NCBI GenBank assembly: GCA_965260995.1
Contig: CBDHCD010000003.1
Span: forward strand, 1,860,001 to 1,924,000
DNA: 64,000 nt
Direction of reading: 5' to 3'
Source of the DNA: JBBROS01 sp965260995
GTDB lineage: Bacteria > Pseudomonadota > Alphaproteobacteria > Acetobacterales > Acetobacteraceae
This document shows, in pieces, positions 7,641-16,916 of this stretch (positions are counted from its first letter, which is position 1; each line of letters begins with the position of its first letter). Both the position numbers and the translations under genes were made by a program. The notes under the pieces are model-generated. The model made no database searches. It was not told where the DNA came from and saw nothing but the letters and a program-made list of their open reading frames with translations.

Positions 7641-9128
7641 ATGGCTGACAAACCGACGATGACGACCGAGTTCGGCAACGCGATCGCCGACAACCAGAAC
7701 TCCCTGACCGCCGGGCCGCGTGGCCCGATGCTGATGCAGGATTTCGCGCTGATCGAGAAGATGGCGCACTTCAACCGCGAGCGCGTGCCGGAACGCGTGG
7801 TGCATGCCAAGGGCTACGGTGCGCACGGCACGTTCACGGTGACGCACGACATCAGCCAGTACACCCGCGCCAAGCTGTTCGGGAAGATCGGCAATACCTG
7901 CCCGATGTTCGCGCGGTTCTCGACCGTGGGCGGCGAGAGCGGGTCCGCCGACGTGGCGCGCGACCCGCGCGGCTTCTCGCTGAAGTTCTACACTGAGGAG
8001 GGCAACTGGGACATGGTCGGCAACAACACGCCGATCTTCTTCGTTCGCGACCCGCTCAAGTTCAGCGACTTCATCCGCACCCAGAAGCGCGACCCGGGGA
8101 CGCACCTGAAGCCGCACTGGCGCCGATGGGATTTCTGGGGCTTGTCGCCCGAGGCCGTGCACCAGGTCATGATCTTGTATTCGGATCGCGGCACCCCCGT
8201 CTCCGCCCGCTTCATGCACGGTTACGGCAGCCACACCTTCAGCTTCTGGAACAAGGATGGCGAGCGGTTCTGGGTTAAGTTCCACTTCCTGAGCCAGCAG
8301 GGCATCAAGAACTGGACGGACAAGGAAGCCACGGCGATCATGGGTGAGAACCCGGACAGTTCGACCCAGGACCTGGCCGAGGCGATCGACAACGGCGATT
8401 TCCCGCGCTGGACCATGAAGATCCAGGTGATGCCGGAGAAGGACGCCGACACCTACAAATGGCATCCGTTCGACCTCACCAAGGTATGGCCGCACGACGA
8501 CTACCCGCTGATCGAGGTCGGCACGGTCGAGCTGAATCGCAATCCGGAGAACTACTTCGCTGAGGTGGAGCAAGCCGCATTCGAGCCGAGCAACGTCGTG
8601 CCCGGCATCGGCTTCAGCCCCGACAAGATGCTGCAGAACCGCATCCTGTCCTACCCGGACGCGCACCGCTATCGCATCGGGGGCAACTATCAGCAGATCC
8701 CGATCAACAAGCCGCTCGCGCCGGTGGCCACCTACAACCGGGATGGCGCCCTGCGGGTGGACGGCAACGGCGGCGGCAAGGTGGACTACGAACCGAACTC
8801 GTTCGGCGGGCCGGTGGAGGATCCGTCGGTGAAGGAGCCGCCGTTGCGGATCGATGGTTCCGGCGACCGCTACAACAGCTACCCGTGCGACGATGAGGAC
8901 TACTACGGCCAGCCACGGATGCTATGGGAGAAGTCGCTGGACGATCAGGGACGCCAGAACCTGGTGGACAACATCGTCGCCAGCATGAGCAACCCGACGA
9001 TCGCGTTGCAGAACCCGCGGCCGATCCAGGAACGGATGCTGCGCCACTGGTATAAGGTCCACCCTGATTTCGGCCGTCGCGTGGCCGAGGGCCTAGGGCT
9101 TGGCGAGGAGCGCAAAGCAGCCGAGTAG
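7641..9128 (+). CDS. katA: Monofunctional haem catalase
   Basis: A 495-aa small-subunit-type catalase that dismutates hydrogen peroxide to water and oxygen. Catalytic His55 lies in VVHAKGYGAHG, catalytic Asn128 in VGNNTPIFF, and the proximal haem ligand Tyr338 in RILSYPDAHRYRIG. Length and lack of a C-terminal flavodoxin-like domain match clade 3 small-subunit catalases. A GGAGG sits about 6 nt before the ATG, so the start is firm. It is transcribed alone and followed by a hairpin at 9153-9185. The 133-nt upstream region is shared with the divergent SMP-30 gene; no peroxide-regulator site was recognised there. Confidence 0.97.
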   Translation: MADKPTMTTEFGNAIADNQNSLTAGPRGPMLMQDFALIEKMAHFNRERVPERVVHAKGYGAHGTFTVTHDISQYTRAKLFGKIGNTCPMFARFSTVGGESGSADVARDPRGFSLKFYTEEGNWDMVGNNTPIFFVRDPLKFSDFIRTQKRDPGTHLKPHWRRWDFWGLSPEAVHQVMILYSDRGTPVSARFMHGYGSHTFSFWNKDGERFWVKFHFLSQQGIKNWTDKEATAIMGENPDSSTQDLAEAIDNGDFPRWTMKIQVMPEKDADTYKWHPFDLTKVWPHDDYPLIEVGTVELNRNPENYFAEVEQAAFEPSNVVPGIGFSPDKMLQNRILSYPDAHRYRIGGNYQQIPINKPLAPVATYNRDGALRVDGNGGGKVDYEPNSFGGPVEDPSVKEPPLRIDGSGDRYNSYPCDDEDYYGQPRMLWEKSLDDQGRQNLVDNIVASMSNPTIALQNPRPIQERMLRHWYKVHPDFGRRVAEGLGLGEERKAAE

Positions 9129-9152
9129 CTTTTCGCGACCACCACCGCCACG

Positions 9153-9185
9153 CCGGCGCGGTAACCCTTCCGGTTGCCGCGCCGG
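9153..9185 (+). terminator. Hairpin after catalase gene
   Basis: CCGGCGCGGTAACC (9153-9166) pairs with GGTTGCCGCGCCGG (9172-9185) around a 5-nt loop, 14 pairs including one G-U. No long T run follows. It lies 25 nt after the katA stop, and its position argues against the GTG at 9185 being the start of the next gene. Confidence 0.6.
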
Positions 9186-9202
9186 TGCTGTATTCAACCG
9201 GA

Positions 9203-9955
9203 ATGACTGAGTTTACCGGACGACGCGCCGTGGTAATGGGCGGCAGCCGAGGCATTGGCCGGGCCATCGCCCTCGGCTTTGCCCGCGCGGGCGCGTCAGT
9301 CGCGATCTGCGCCCGCGGCGCGGAGCCGCTGGAAAGCACGAAGCGCGAGATCGAAAGCTGCGGCGTGCCGGCGTTCGCGGCCTCCGCCGACCTGGCTGAC
9401 CCCGACGCCATCGCGCGTTTCATGCCGGAAGCCGCGGCGGCCTTGGGCGGCATCAACATCTTGGTCAACAACGCGTCGGGGTTCGGCCGCGCCGACGACG
9501 AGGCGAGCTGGGCGGCGTCGGTCGCCGTCGACCTGATGGCGATCGTCCGGGCCAGCGCCGCCGCGCTGCCGTTCCTGGAGCACGCGTCGGACGGGGCGAT
9601 CGTCAACGTGGCCAGCATCTCCGCCCTGCGCGCGACGCAGCGCAACCCGGCCTACGGCGCGATCAAGGCGGCGGCGATGCACTACACCGCGAGCCAGGCG
9701 CGCATGTTGGCGGCGAGAGGCATTCGGGTGAACGCCGTCGCCCCCGGCTCGATCGAGTTCCCGGGCGGCACCTGGGAGCGGCGACGCACGGACGACCCGG
9801 CGCTCTACGACGCCACGCTGTCGCGCATCCCGTTCGGGCGCATGGGCGCCCCGGAGGAAGTGGCCGACGTGGTGCTGTTCCTCGCCTCGCCGCGGGCGCG
9901 GTGGGTGACGGGGCAGAGCATCGTCGTCGATGGCGGGCAGTTGCTTGGAGCCTGA
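9203..9955 (+). CDS. Short-chain dehydrogenase/reductase (classical SDR)
   Basis: A 250-aa classical SDR. The NAD(P)-binding GGSRGIG (residues 13-19), the NNASG motif in place of NNAG, and the catalytic Ser140, Tyr151 and Lys155 (YGAIK) are all present; the C terminus RWVTGQSIVVDGGQ is standard. It would oxidise or reduce an alcohol/ketone. The ATG at 9203 is preferred over the GTG at 9185 because the latter lies in the katA hairpin. No strong ribosome site is seen. It stands 39 nt before opgG but has no known link to glucan synthesis. The substrate is not predictable. Confidence 0.88.
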   Translation: MTEFTGRRAVVMGGSRGIGRAIALGFARAGASVAICARGAEPLESTKREIESCGVPAFAASADLADPDAIARFMPEAAAALGGINILVNNASGFGRADDEASWAASVAVDLMAIVRASAAALPFLEHASDGAIVNVASISALRATQRNPAYGAIKAAAMHYTASQARMLAARGIRVNAVAPGSIEFPGGTWERRRTDDPALYDATLSRIPFGRMGAPEEVADVVLFLASPRARWVTGQSIVVDGGQLLGA

Positions 9956-9994
9956 GCGCATGGGCGACGTGACGGGCGGCGGCGCGGGCTGGTC

Positions 9995-11509
9995 GTGAAC
10001 GGGGTCGATCTGAGGCGGCGCGCGCTGGTGGGCGCGGCGGCGGCGGCGAGTGTCGTAGGCAGCCTGCCCAGCATCGCGGCCGAGGACAAGCTGCCCTTCG
10101 ATAGTCAAACGGTCCGCGGCTTGGCGCGCGCCCTGGCCGCCGCGCCCTACAAGCCGCCAGAGTCGGCGTTGCCGGAGGCGTTCGCCAATCTTGACTACGA
10201 CGCTTACCGCCAGATCCGCTTCGACCCGAACCAGGCGCTGTGGCGCGGCGCCGGGCTGCCGTTCCAGGTGCAGTTGTTCCATCGCGGGTTCCTGTTCGCC
10301 AATCGAATGGAGCTGTTCGAGGTGGTGGACGGCCAGGCGCGGCCGGTCGTCTACCGCCCGGAGCTGTTCGATTTCGGTCCCAAGCTGCGCCCGCCGGAGG
10401 GCGACCTCGGCTTCGCCGGCTTCCGGTTGCACGCGCCGATCAACCGTCCCGACGTGTTCGACGAAGTGGCGGTGTTCCTCGGTGCGAGCTATTTCCGGGC
10501 GGTAGGGCGCGACCAGCAGTACGGCCTGTCGGCGCGCGGCCTGTCGCTCAAGACGGCGGACCCCGGCGGCGAGGAGTTCCCGCTGTTCCGCGCCTTCTAC
10601 CTCGAACGGCCGCAGCCCGGCACCAACAGCGTCGTCGTCACCGGCCTGCTCGACAGCCCGAGCGCGGCCGGGGCGATGCGCGTCACGCTGCGGCCCGGCG
10701 ACGACACGGTGATGGACGTCGAGCTGACGCTGTTCCCGCGCACGGACCTGGCCCAGCCGGGCATCGCCACCGGAACCAGCATGTTCCTATACGACGCCAC
10801 CAACCGCACCGCCTTCGATGACTGGCGGCGGGCGGTCCACGACAGCAACGGGCTGATGATGCTGACCGGGCGGGGCGAGCGGCTGTGGCGTCCGCTCTCG
10901 AACCCGCGCACGCTCCAGGTCAGCAGCTTCGTGGACGCCAGCCCGCGCGGCTTCGGGCTGATGCAGCGCACGCGCGGGTTGGCCGACTTCGATGACTTGG
11001 AAGCCCGCTACGAGAAGCGCCCGAGCCTGTGGGTGGAGCCGATCGGCGACTGGGGCGAAGGCGTCGTGCAGTTGGTGGAGATCCCGACGCGCGAGGAGAT
11101 CCACGACAACATCGTCGCGTTCTGGCGGCCGAAGCAGCCGTTGCGGGCCAAGGGCGAGCACAACATCACCTACCGGCTGCACTGGTGCGCCTCCGCGCCG
11201 GTGCAGTCCGACCTGGCGCGGGTGATCCGGACCAGCGCCGGGGCAGGGTCGTCGGGGCGGGTGTTCGTGATCGACGTTGCCGGGCCGAAGCTCGCGGCGT
11301 TGGGCCCGGACACGGCGTTGGAAACCCGGGCCAGCGCCGACAAGGGCGCCATCAGCAACGTGCTGGCGACCCCCAACCCGGAGCAGGGCGGCTGGCGCAT
11401 GAGCTTCGAGATGAACCCGGGCGACGCCAAGCTGGTTGAGTTGCGCGCCACGCTGATGCAGGGCGACGCACCGCTGAGCGAGACCTGGGTCTACCGGTGG
11501 ACGGCCTAG
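9995..11509 (+). CDS. opgG: Periplasmic glucan biosynthesis protein OpgG/OpgD
   Basis: A 504-aa protein of the OpgG/MdoG family, which acts in the periplasm on the backbone of osmoregulated periplasmic glucans made by OpgH. The N terminus LRRRALVGAAAAASVVG looks like a twin-arginine export signal, as in OpgD. Family segments include LPFDSQTVRGLARALA, YRQIRFDPNQALW and YGLSARGLSLKTA. The GTG at 9995 is the only start that includes the signal. The stop overlaps the opgH start by 13 nt, so the two are coupled. Whether it is G- or D-type cannot be separated by eye; the twin-arginine signal favours D, the operon with opgH favours G. Confidence 0.9.
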   Translation: MNGVDLRRRALVGAAAAASVVGSLPSIAAEDKLPFDSQTVRGLARALAAAPYKPPESALPEAFANLDYDAYRQIRFDPNQALWRGAGLPFQVQLFHRGFLFANRMELFEVVDGQARPVVYRPELFDFGPKLRPPEGDLGFAGFRLHAPINRPDVFDEVAVFLGASYFRAVGRDQQYGLSARGLSLKTADPGGEEFPLFRAFYLERPQPGTNSVVVTGLLDSPSAAGAMRVTLRPGDDTVMDVELTLFPRTDLAQPGIATGTSMFLYDATNRTAFDDWRRAVHDSNGLMMLTGRGERLWRPLSNPRTLQVSSFVDASPRGFGLMQRTRGLADFDDLEARYEKRPSLWVEPIGDWGEGVVQLVEIPTREEIHDNIVAFWRPKQPLRAKGEHNITYRLHWCASAPVQSDLARVIRTSAGAGSSGRVFVIDVAGPKLAALGPDTALETRASADKGAISNVLATPNPEQGGWRMSFEMNPGDAKLVELRATLMQGDAPLSETWVYRWTA

Positions 11510-13614
11510 CCGCCGCCTTCCACGCCTTGCCCCCGGAGTCGCCGCTCGACATGCCGGTGCAGGACCTGGCTCGCGCCCCGGGCAAGGCAGCGCGGCCGCC
11601 GTCCTCGCCGCCCGGCATGGCATGGCGGCGGGCGTTGGTGCTGGGCGGCTCCGTGGTCATGACGGCGCTGGCGGCGCGGGAGATGCACCTCGTGCTCGGG
11701 GTGACCGGGACGACGCCGCTCGAAGTCGCCATCCTGGTGCTGTTCACCAGCCTGTTCGCCTGGATCGCGTTGTCGCTGATCAGCAGCACGTGCGGGTTCG
11801 TCGCCATGCTGCGGCGCGGCGATGAGGCGGCCGGGCTAGACGCCGACGTGGCCGCCCTGCCCCGCACGGCGCTGCTGATGCCGGCCTACAACGAAGCGCC
11901 GGCGCGGATCATGGCGGCGCTCGCGGTGATCCACGCCGACCTGGCCCGGCTCGGCGCGGGCGAGCGGTTCGACCTGTTCATCCTCAGCGACACCACCGAC
12001 CCGGACGCCTGGATCGCCGAGGAGGCGGCATTCCTGGCGCTCAGGGCCGAGACGGGCGCGGGCCATATCTTTTATCGCCGCCGGGCCAGGAACACCGAGC
12101 GCAAGGCCGGCAACATCGCCGACTGGGTGCGGCGCTGGGGCGGAGCCTACCCGCATTTCATGATCCTGGACGCCGACAGCGTCATGACCGGTACTTGCAT
12201 CATCCGATTGTCGGCGGCGATGGCGGCGATGCCGGGCGCGGGGCTGATCCAGTCCCTGCCGGTGATCGTCGGCGCGCAAACCCTGTTCGCGCGGATGCAG
12301 CAGTTCGCCGGCCGGCTGTACGGGCCGATGATCGCGCACGGCATCGCCTGGTGGCATGGGGCGGAGGGCAACTACTGGGGCCACAACGCGATGATCCGCA
12401 CCCGCGCCTTCGCCGAGGCGGCCGGCCTCCCGACCCTGCCCGGCCGCAAGCCGTTCGGCGGCCACATCATGAGCCACGATTTCGTCGAGGCGGCGCTGAT
12501 CCGGCGCGCGGGCTGGGCGGTGCACATGCTGCCGGCGCTGCGGGGCAGCTACGAGGAGTGCCCGCCATCGTTGACCGAACTCGCGGTGCGCGACCGGCGC
12601 TGGTGCCAGGGCAACCTGCAGCACGCGGCGGTGCTGCCGGCGCGTGGACTGCACCCGATCAGCCGGCTGCACTTGCTGATGGGCATCGGCAGCTACGTCA
12701 CCGCGCCGCTGTGGCTGCTGTTCCTGGTGCTGGGGATCCTGATCTCGGTGCGGGCGCGGTTCGTGCTGCCGGACTATTTCCCGGCCGGGCCGAGCCTGTT
12801 CCCGACCTGGCCGGTGGTCGACCCGGTGCGGTCGATGTGGGTGTTCATCGGCACCATGAGCGTGTTGCTGGGGCCGAAGCTGCTGGCCTGGATCGCGCTC
12901 GTGGCGCGGCGGGAGGAGCGGCATGGCTTCGGCGGCGCGGTGCGCGCCTTGCTGGGCGTCCTGACCGAGACGGTCGTGGCCGGGCTGCTGGCGCCGGTGA
13001 CGATGCTGACGCAATCAACCTCGGTCGCCACCATCCTGTCGGGGCGCGACTCCGGGTGGCAGCCGCAGGTGCGCGAGGACGGGCGGGCGCCGTTTCGCGA
13101 TACGCTCCGCCAGTACCTGCCGCATACCCTGACCGGACTCGGGCTCGGGTTGACGTCGTGGGCCGTGTCAACGCCGCTGCTGCTGTGGATGTCGCCCGTG
13201 GTGGTCGGTCTCGCGCTCGCCGCGCCGCTGGCCGCGTTGACGGCGCGGCGGGGCGCCGGGCGAGCGTTGCGGCGGCTCGGCTTGCTGCGGACGCCGGAGG
13301 AGGCCTCGCCGCCGCCGGTCCTCTCGGAAGCCCGGCGATTGCAACCGCGGTTCGCGCAGCCAGCGATGGGCGCGGTCGAGCGGCTGATCGCCGACCCGGC
13401 GTTGCTGGCGGCGCACCGGGCCATGCTGCCGCCGGGGCGGCAGCCGGGAGAGCCGTTCGACCCGGCGCTGCTGGTCGGCCTGGCCAAGCTCGCCGAGATG
13501 GAAGGCCTGGACGGGATCGGCTGGCTCAGCCGGGCGGAGCGGGCGGCGGTGCTGGCGGACGGCGAAGGGCTGCGGCGGATCGAGGCGCTGGCGGGGCGGC
13601 CAGGCTCGGCGTGA
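11497..13614 (+). CDS. opgH: Glucans biosynthesis glucosyltransferase H
   Basis: A 705-aa inner-membrane family 2 glucosyltransferase that polymerises UDP-glucose into linear beta-1,2-glucan and passes it to the periplasm. Two membrane segments lie near residues 45-65 and 75-98, the cytoplasmic catalytic domain follows with LMPAYNE, DADS (225-228), HDFVEA (Asp328) and RDRRWCQGN (365-373, the QxxRW-like motif), then several hydrophobic helices between about 385 and 580. The start lies inside the end of opgG. Its stop directly abuts the convergent aminotransferase stop with no base between, so neither has room for a separate terminator. Confidence 0.95.
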   Translation: MDGLAAAFHALPPESPLDMPVQDLARAPGKAARPPSSPPGMAWRRALVLGGSVVMTALAAREMHLVLGVTGTTPLEVAILVLFTSLFAWIALSLISSTCGFVAMLRRGDEAAGLDADVAALPRTALLMPAYNEAPARIMAALAVIHADLARLGAGERFDLFILSDTTDPDAWIAEEAAFLALRAETGAGHIFYRRRARNTERKAGNIADWVRRWGGAYPHFMILDADSVMTGTCIIRLSAAMAAMPGAGLIQSLPVIVGAQTLFARMQQFAGRLYGPMIAHGIAWWHGAEGNYWGHNAMIRTRAFAEAAGLPTLPGRKPFGGHIMSHDFVEAALIRRAGWAVHMLPALRGSYEECPPSLTELAVRDRRWCQGNLQHAAVLPARGLHPISRLHLLMGIGSYVTAPLWLLFLVLGILISVRARFVLPDYFPAGPSLFPTWPVVDPVRSMWVFIGTMSVLLGPKLLAWIALVARREERHGFGGAVRALLGVLTETVVAGLLAPVTMLTQSTSVATILSGRDSGWQPQVREDGRAPFRDTLRQYLPHTLTGLGLGLTSWAVSTPLLLWMSPVVVGLALAAPLAALTARRGAGRALRRLGLLRTPEEASPPPVLSEARRLQPRFAQPAMGAVERLIADPALLAAHRAMLPPGRQPGEPFDPALLVGLAKLAEMEGLDGIGWLSRAERAAVLADGEGLRRIEALAGRPGSA

Positions 13615-14799
13615 TCAGCCGACGCCGCGAAGGTCTGTCCGGGCCGCGGCCCAGCGGGACAAGCGGCCCACCGCCTCGTCGAGCAACAACTCTCGTTTGC
13701 AGAAGGCGAACCGAACGTAGTGCGTCGGCGCTTCGCTCTCGTAGAACGCCGAGACGGGGATCGCGGTGACCCCGGCGTGCTCCGTGATGTGGCGGCAGAA
13801 CGCGGCATCGTCGCCGGCGAAGCCGAGCGGGCCGATGTCCGCGGTGACGAAGTAGCTGCCCATCGCCGGCAGCACGCCGAAGCCGATGCCTGCCAAGCCA
13901 GCCGACAGGCGGTCGCGCTTGGCCGCCAGGGCGGTCGACAGCCCGGCGAAGTAGGCCTCGTCCTTGGCCAATCCCACCGCCACCGCGCGTTGCAGGTTCG
14001 GGGGCGTGGTGAAGGTGAGGTTCTGGTGCGCCTTGGCGACCACGGCCGCCAAGGTGGCGGGGGCGGTGACGTAGCCGATCTTCCAGCCAGTCAGGCTGAA
14101 CGTCTTGCCGGCGCTGCCGACGCGCAGGCACCGCTCGCGCAAGCCGGGCAGGCTCATCAGCGGGATGTGCCGCCAGCCATCGAACGTCAGGTGCTCGTAA
14201 ACCTCGTCGCAGATGGCATAGGCATCGTGCTTCTGCACCAGGTCGGCGATGAAGGCGAGTTCTGCCGCTGTGAACACCTTGCCGGTCGGGTTCATCGGCG
14301 TGTTGAGCAGGATGGCCTTGGTGCGCGGCCCGAAGGCGCTCGCGAGCGCGGCGCGCGGCAGTTCCCACTTCGGCGGCGACAGGCGCACCAGGCGAGGGAC
14401 CGCGCCGAGCAGGCGGATGGCGGGCAGGTACGTGTCGTAGAGCGGCTCGATTAGCACGACCTCGTCGCCGGGGTTGAGCAGCGCCATCAGGCAGGCGGTG
14501 ATCGCCTCGGTGGCGCCGGAGGTGACGACCACTTCCGTGTCGGGATCGGCCTCGATGCCGTAGAACCGGCGGTTGGCGGCGGCGACGGCGTGGCGCAACT
14601 CGGGCACGCCAGTCAGCGGCGGATATTGGTTGCGATTGTCGAGCAGCGCGTCGGCCGCCGCCTGGACGACGTCGGCCGGGCCTTCAGTGTCGGGGAAGCC
14701 CTGGCCGAGGTTGATGGCCTCGTGCTTCGCCGCCAGCGCCGACATGATGGTGAAGATGGTCGTGCCCATGTTGGCGAGCAGGTCGTTCACGGGCTTCAA
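13615..14799 (-). CDS. PLP-dependent class I/II aminotransferase
   Basis: A 394-aa fold-type I aminotransferase. The INLGQGFPDTEGP substrate loop (29-41), NPTGK (170-174), Asp198 in AICDEVYEHL and the PLP lysine Lys232 in SAGKTFSLTGWKIGY are visible. The GQGFPD motif resembles the kynurenine/methionine aminotransferase (YbdL-like) subgroup. The start is probably TTG at 14799 with GGAG about 8 nt upstream; a GTG three codons later is the alternative. It is divergent from glnB and faces the glnBA control region, so nitrogen control is possible but unproven. Confidence 0.9.
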   Translation of the reverse strand: MKPVNDLLANMGTTIFTIMSALAAKHEAINLGQGFPDTEGPADVVQAAADALLDNRNQYPPLTGVPELRHAVAAANRRFYGIEADPDTEVVVTSGATEAITACLMALLNPGDEVVLIEPLYDTYLPAIRLLGAVPRLVRLSPPKWELPRAALASAFGPRTKAILLNTPMNPTGKVFTAAELAFIADLVQKHDAYAICDEVYEHLTFDGWRHIPLMSLPGLRERCLRVGSAGKTFSLTGWKIGYVTAPATLAAVVAKAHQNLTFTTPPNLQRAVAVGLAKDEAYFAGLSTALAAKRDRLSAGLAGIGFGVLPAMGSYFVTADIGPLGFAGDDAAFCRHITEHAGVTAIPVSAFYESEAPTHYVRFAFCKRELLLDEAVGRLSRWAAARTDLRGVG

Positions 14800-14865
14800 C
14801 GCATCGCACTCCGAAGGCGCTCGAATGAGGCGGCACTATGCGAGAAGCCATCACCCGGTTCAACC

Positions 14866-14882
14866 TGCCCCCTGCCTGGGCA
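14866..14882 (+). promoter_or_regulatory. Upstream NtrC-type box
   Basis: TGCCCCCTGCCTGGGCA is a 17-bp imperfect dyad matching the known NtrC consensus TGCACC-N5-GGTGCA at 9 of the 12 defined positions. Its centre is 32 bp upstream of the next box, three helical turns, and about 120 bp before the expected transcription start. Confidence 0.5.
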
Positions 14883-14897
14883 GTCATGCGCGGCCGA

Positions 14898-14914
14898 TGC
14901 ACAAAGGCGGCGCA
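14898..14914 (+). promoter_or_regulatory. Downstream NtrC-type box
   Basis: TGCACAAAGGCGGCGCA matches the NtrC consensus TGCACC-N5-GGTGCA at 10 of 12 defined positions. It is centred about 62 bp upstream of the -24 element of the sigma54 promoter and in phase with the box at 14866-14882. Confidence 0.6.
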
Positions 14915-14967
14915 CGTCCCGCTCGAAGCGATGGGACGGGCCTGACATCCGGGCTCGCATTGCCCGC

Positions 14968-14983
14968 TGGCACGCCGCGTGCA
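14968..14983 (+). promoter_or_regulatory. Sigma54 (RpoN) promoter of glnBA
   Basis: TGGCACGCCGCGTGCA carries the invariant GG (14969-14970) and GC (14981-14982) with exactly 10 nt between them, and matches TGGCACG-N4-TTGCA except for one base. Transcription should begin near 14994, about 65 nt before the glnB start. Together with the two upstream NtrC-type boxes this indicates nitrogen-limitation control through NtrB/NtrC. Confidence 0.78.
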
Positions 14984-15059
14984 AACCTCTGCCGCCGTCC
15001 TCCGGGATGGGCGGCCATCGAGAACGGGAGGATGCCGGGTTCAGGCCTGGCCGACGCGC

Positions 15060-15398
15060 ATGAAGAAAATCGAGGCGGTCATCAAACCTTTCAAGCTGGA
15101 CGAAGTGAAGGACGCGCTGCACGAGGTCGGCTTGCAGGGCATCACAGTGCTGGAAGCCAAAGGCTTCGGCCGGCAGAAAGGGCACACCGAACTCTACCGC
15201 GGCGCGGAGTACGTCGTCGATTTCCTGCCGAAGGTGAAGATCGAGGTGGTGTGCGAGGACGACGTGGTGGAGCGCGCCGTGGAGGCGATCACCAACGCGG
15301 CCCGAACGGGGCGGATCGGCGACGGCAAGATCTTCATCACCCCGGTCGAGGACGTCGTCCGCATCCGCACCGGCGAGCGGGGCCAGGACGCGATTTAG
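15060..15398 (+). CDS. glnB: Nitrogen regulatory protein P-II
   Basis: A 112-aa PII signal protein, the standard length. It integrates 2-oxoglutarate, ATP/ADP and glutamine signals and controls NtrB and the adenylyltransferase that acts on glutamine synthetase. The T-loop has the uridylylation tyrosine Tyr51 in LYRGAEYVVDF, and TGRIGDGKIFI forms the C-terminal PII signature. The ATG at 15060 opens the conserved MKKIEAVIKPFKLD; a start further upstream would fall inside the sigma54 promoter region. It lies 80 nt before glnA in the usual alphaproteobacterial order, so the PII copy is called glnB rather than glnK, which normally accompanies amtB. Confidence 0.96.
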   Translation: MKKIEAVIKPFKLDEVKDALHEVGLQGITVLEAKGFGRQKGHTELYRGAEYVVDFLPKVKIEVVCEDDVVERAVEAITNAARTGRIGDGKIFITPVEDVVRIRTGERGQDAI

Positions 15399-15478
15399 CG
15401 GCTCCCCGCCAACGCCGAACGAGATTATTGGGACCAAGGCGCGACTGGGCGCGACACTGCGAAAAGGATTGGGACAGG

Positions 15479-16903
15479 ATGAGTGACACGAGCGAGGACA
15501 GCGTCGCCAAGGTGCTTGAGCTGATCAACGAGAACAGCGTGGAATACGTGGACCTTCGGTTCACCGACCCGCGCGGCAAATGGCAGCACACGGCGCAGCA
15601 CGTCTCGACGATGGACGAGGACGCGTTCCGTGACGGCATCATGTTCGACGGCTCCTCGATCGCCGGCTGGAAGGCGATCAACGAGAGCGACATGATCCTA
15701 ATGCCCGACGCGAGCACGGCGGTGATGGACCCGTTCGCGGCCAAGCCGAGCCTGATCCTGTTCTGCGACATCTACGAGCCGAGCACCGGCCAGCCCTACG
15801 CCCGCGACCCGCGCAGCACGGCCAAGAAGGCGCAGGCCTACGTCAAGTCGAGCGGCGTCGGCGACACGGTGATGGTGGGCGCCGAGGCCGAGTTCTTCGT
15901 GTTCGACAGCATCCGCTTCGGCACCGGGCCCAACTTCGGCACCTACCAGATCGAGAGCATCGAGGGGCCGGGCGCCAACTTGCGGGAGTATCCCGAGGGC
16001 AACATGGGCCACCGCCCCGGCGTCAAGGGCGGCTACTTCCCGGTGCCGCCGGTGGACAGCGAGAGCGACCTGCGCGCCGAGATGCTGAGCAGCATGGGCG
16101 AGATGGGCCTGCCGATCGAGAAGCACCACCACGAGGTGGCGCAGAGCCAGCACGAGCTGGGCACCAAGTTCGGCAGCCTGCTGACGATGGCCGACCAGAT
16201 GCAGATCTACAAGTACTGCGTCCACAACGTCGCCCACAGCTACGGCAAGACGGCGACGTTCATGCCGAAGCCGATCTTCGGCGACAACGGCTCCGGGATG
16301 CACACGCACCAGAGCATCTGGAAGGACGGCAAGCCGCTGTTCGCCGGCAACGGCTACGCCGACTTGTCAGAAACCTGTCTTTATTACATCGGCGGCATCA
16401 TCAAGCACGCCAAGGCCTGCAACGCCTTCACCAACCCGACCACCAATAGCTACAAGCGGCTGATCCCCGGCTTCGAGGCGCCGGTGCTGCTGGCCTACTC
16501 GGCGCGCAACCGCTCGGCGTCGTGCCGCATCCCCTATACCACCAACCCGAAGGCCAAGCGGGTGGAGGTGCGGTTCCCGGACGCGACGGCCAACCCTTAC
16601 CTGGCCTACTCGGCGCTGCTGATGGCCGGCCTCGACGGCATCCGCAACAAGATCCATCCGGGCGAGGCGATGGACAAGGACCTCTACGACCTGCCGCCCG
16701 AGGAGCTGAAGGGCATCCCGACCGTGTGCGGCAGCCTGCGCGAGGCGCTGGGCGCGCTCGAAGCCGACCACGACTTCCTGCTCGCCGGCGACGTGTTCAG
16801 CGAGGAGCAGGTCAAGAGCTACATCGAGCTGAAATGGACGGAAGTCTACCGTTTCGAGCACACGCCCCATCCGGTCGAGTTCGAGATGTACTACTCGGCC
16901 TGA
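15479..16903 (+). CDS. glnA: Glutamine synthetase type I
   Basis: A 474-aa type I (beta) glutamine synthetase that makes glutamine from glutamate and ammonia with ATP. Seen in order: FDGSSIAGW near the N terminus, VGAEAEFFVFD (metal-binding Glu), GVKGGYFPVPP, QHELGTKFG, NGSGMHTHQSIW (catalytic loop), and NPKAKRVEVRFPD. The tyrosine in KDLYDLPPEE, about residue 403, is the adenylylation site that marks the GSI-beta regulated form. An AGG lies shortly before the ATG at 15479; longer in-frame extensions run back through the glnB gene and are not real. A hairpin follows at 16917. Confidence 0.98.
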   Translation: MSDTSEDSVAKVLELINENSVEYVDLRFTDPRGKWQHTAQHVSTMDEDAFRDGIMFDGSSIAGWKAINESDMILMPDASTAVMDPFAAKPSLILFCDIYEPSTGQPYARDPRSTAKKAQAYVKSSGVGDTVMVGAEAEFFVFDSIRFGTGPNFGTYQIESIEGPGANLREYPEGNMGHRPGVKGGYFPVPPVDSESDLRAEMLSSMGEMGLPIEKHHHEVAQSQHELGTKFGSLLTMADQMQIYKYCVHNVAHSYGKTATFMPKPIFGDNGSGMHTHQSIWKDGKPLFAGNGYADLSETCLYYIGGIIKHAKACNAFTNPTTNSYKRLIPGFEAPVLLAYSARNRSASCRIPYTTNPKAKRVEVRFPDATANPYLAYSALLMAGLDGIRNKIHPGEAMDKDLYDLPPEELKGIPTVCGSLREALGALEADHDFLLAGDVFSEEQVKSYIELKWTEVYRFEHTPHPVEFEMYYSA

Positions 16904-16916
16904 CCACGTTGACGGC

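Noticed and set aside
14573..15478. A long N-terminal extension of glnA
   Set aside because: It would run through the sigma54 promoter and all of glnB; glutamine synthetase homology begins at 15479.
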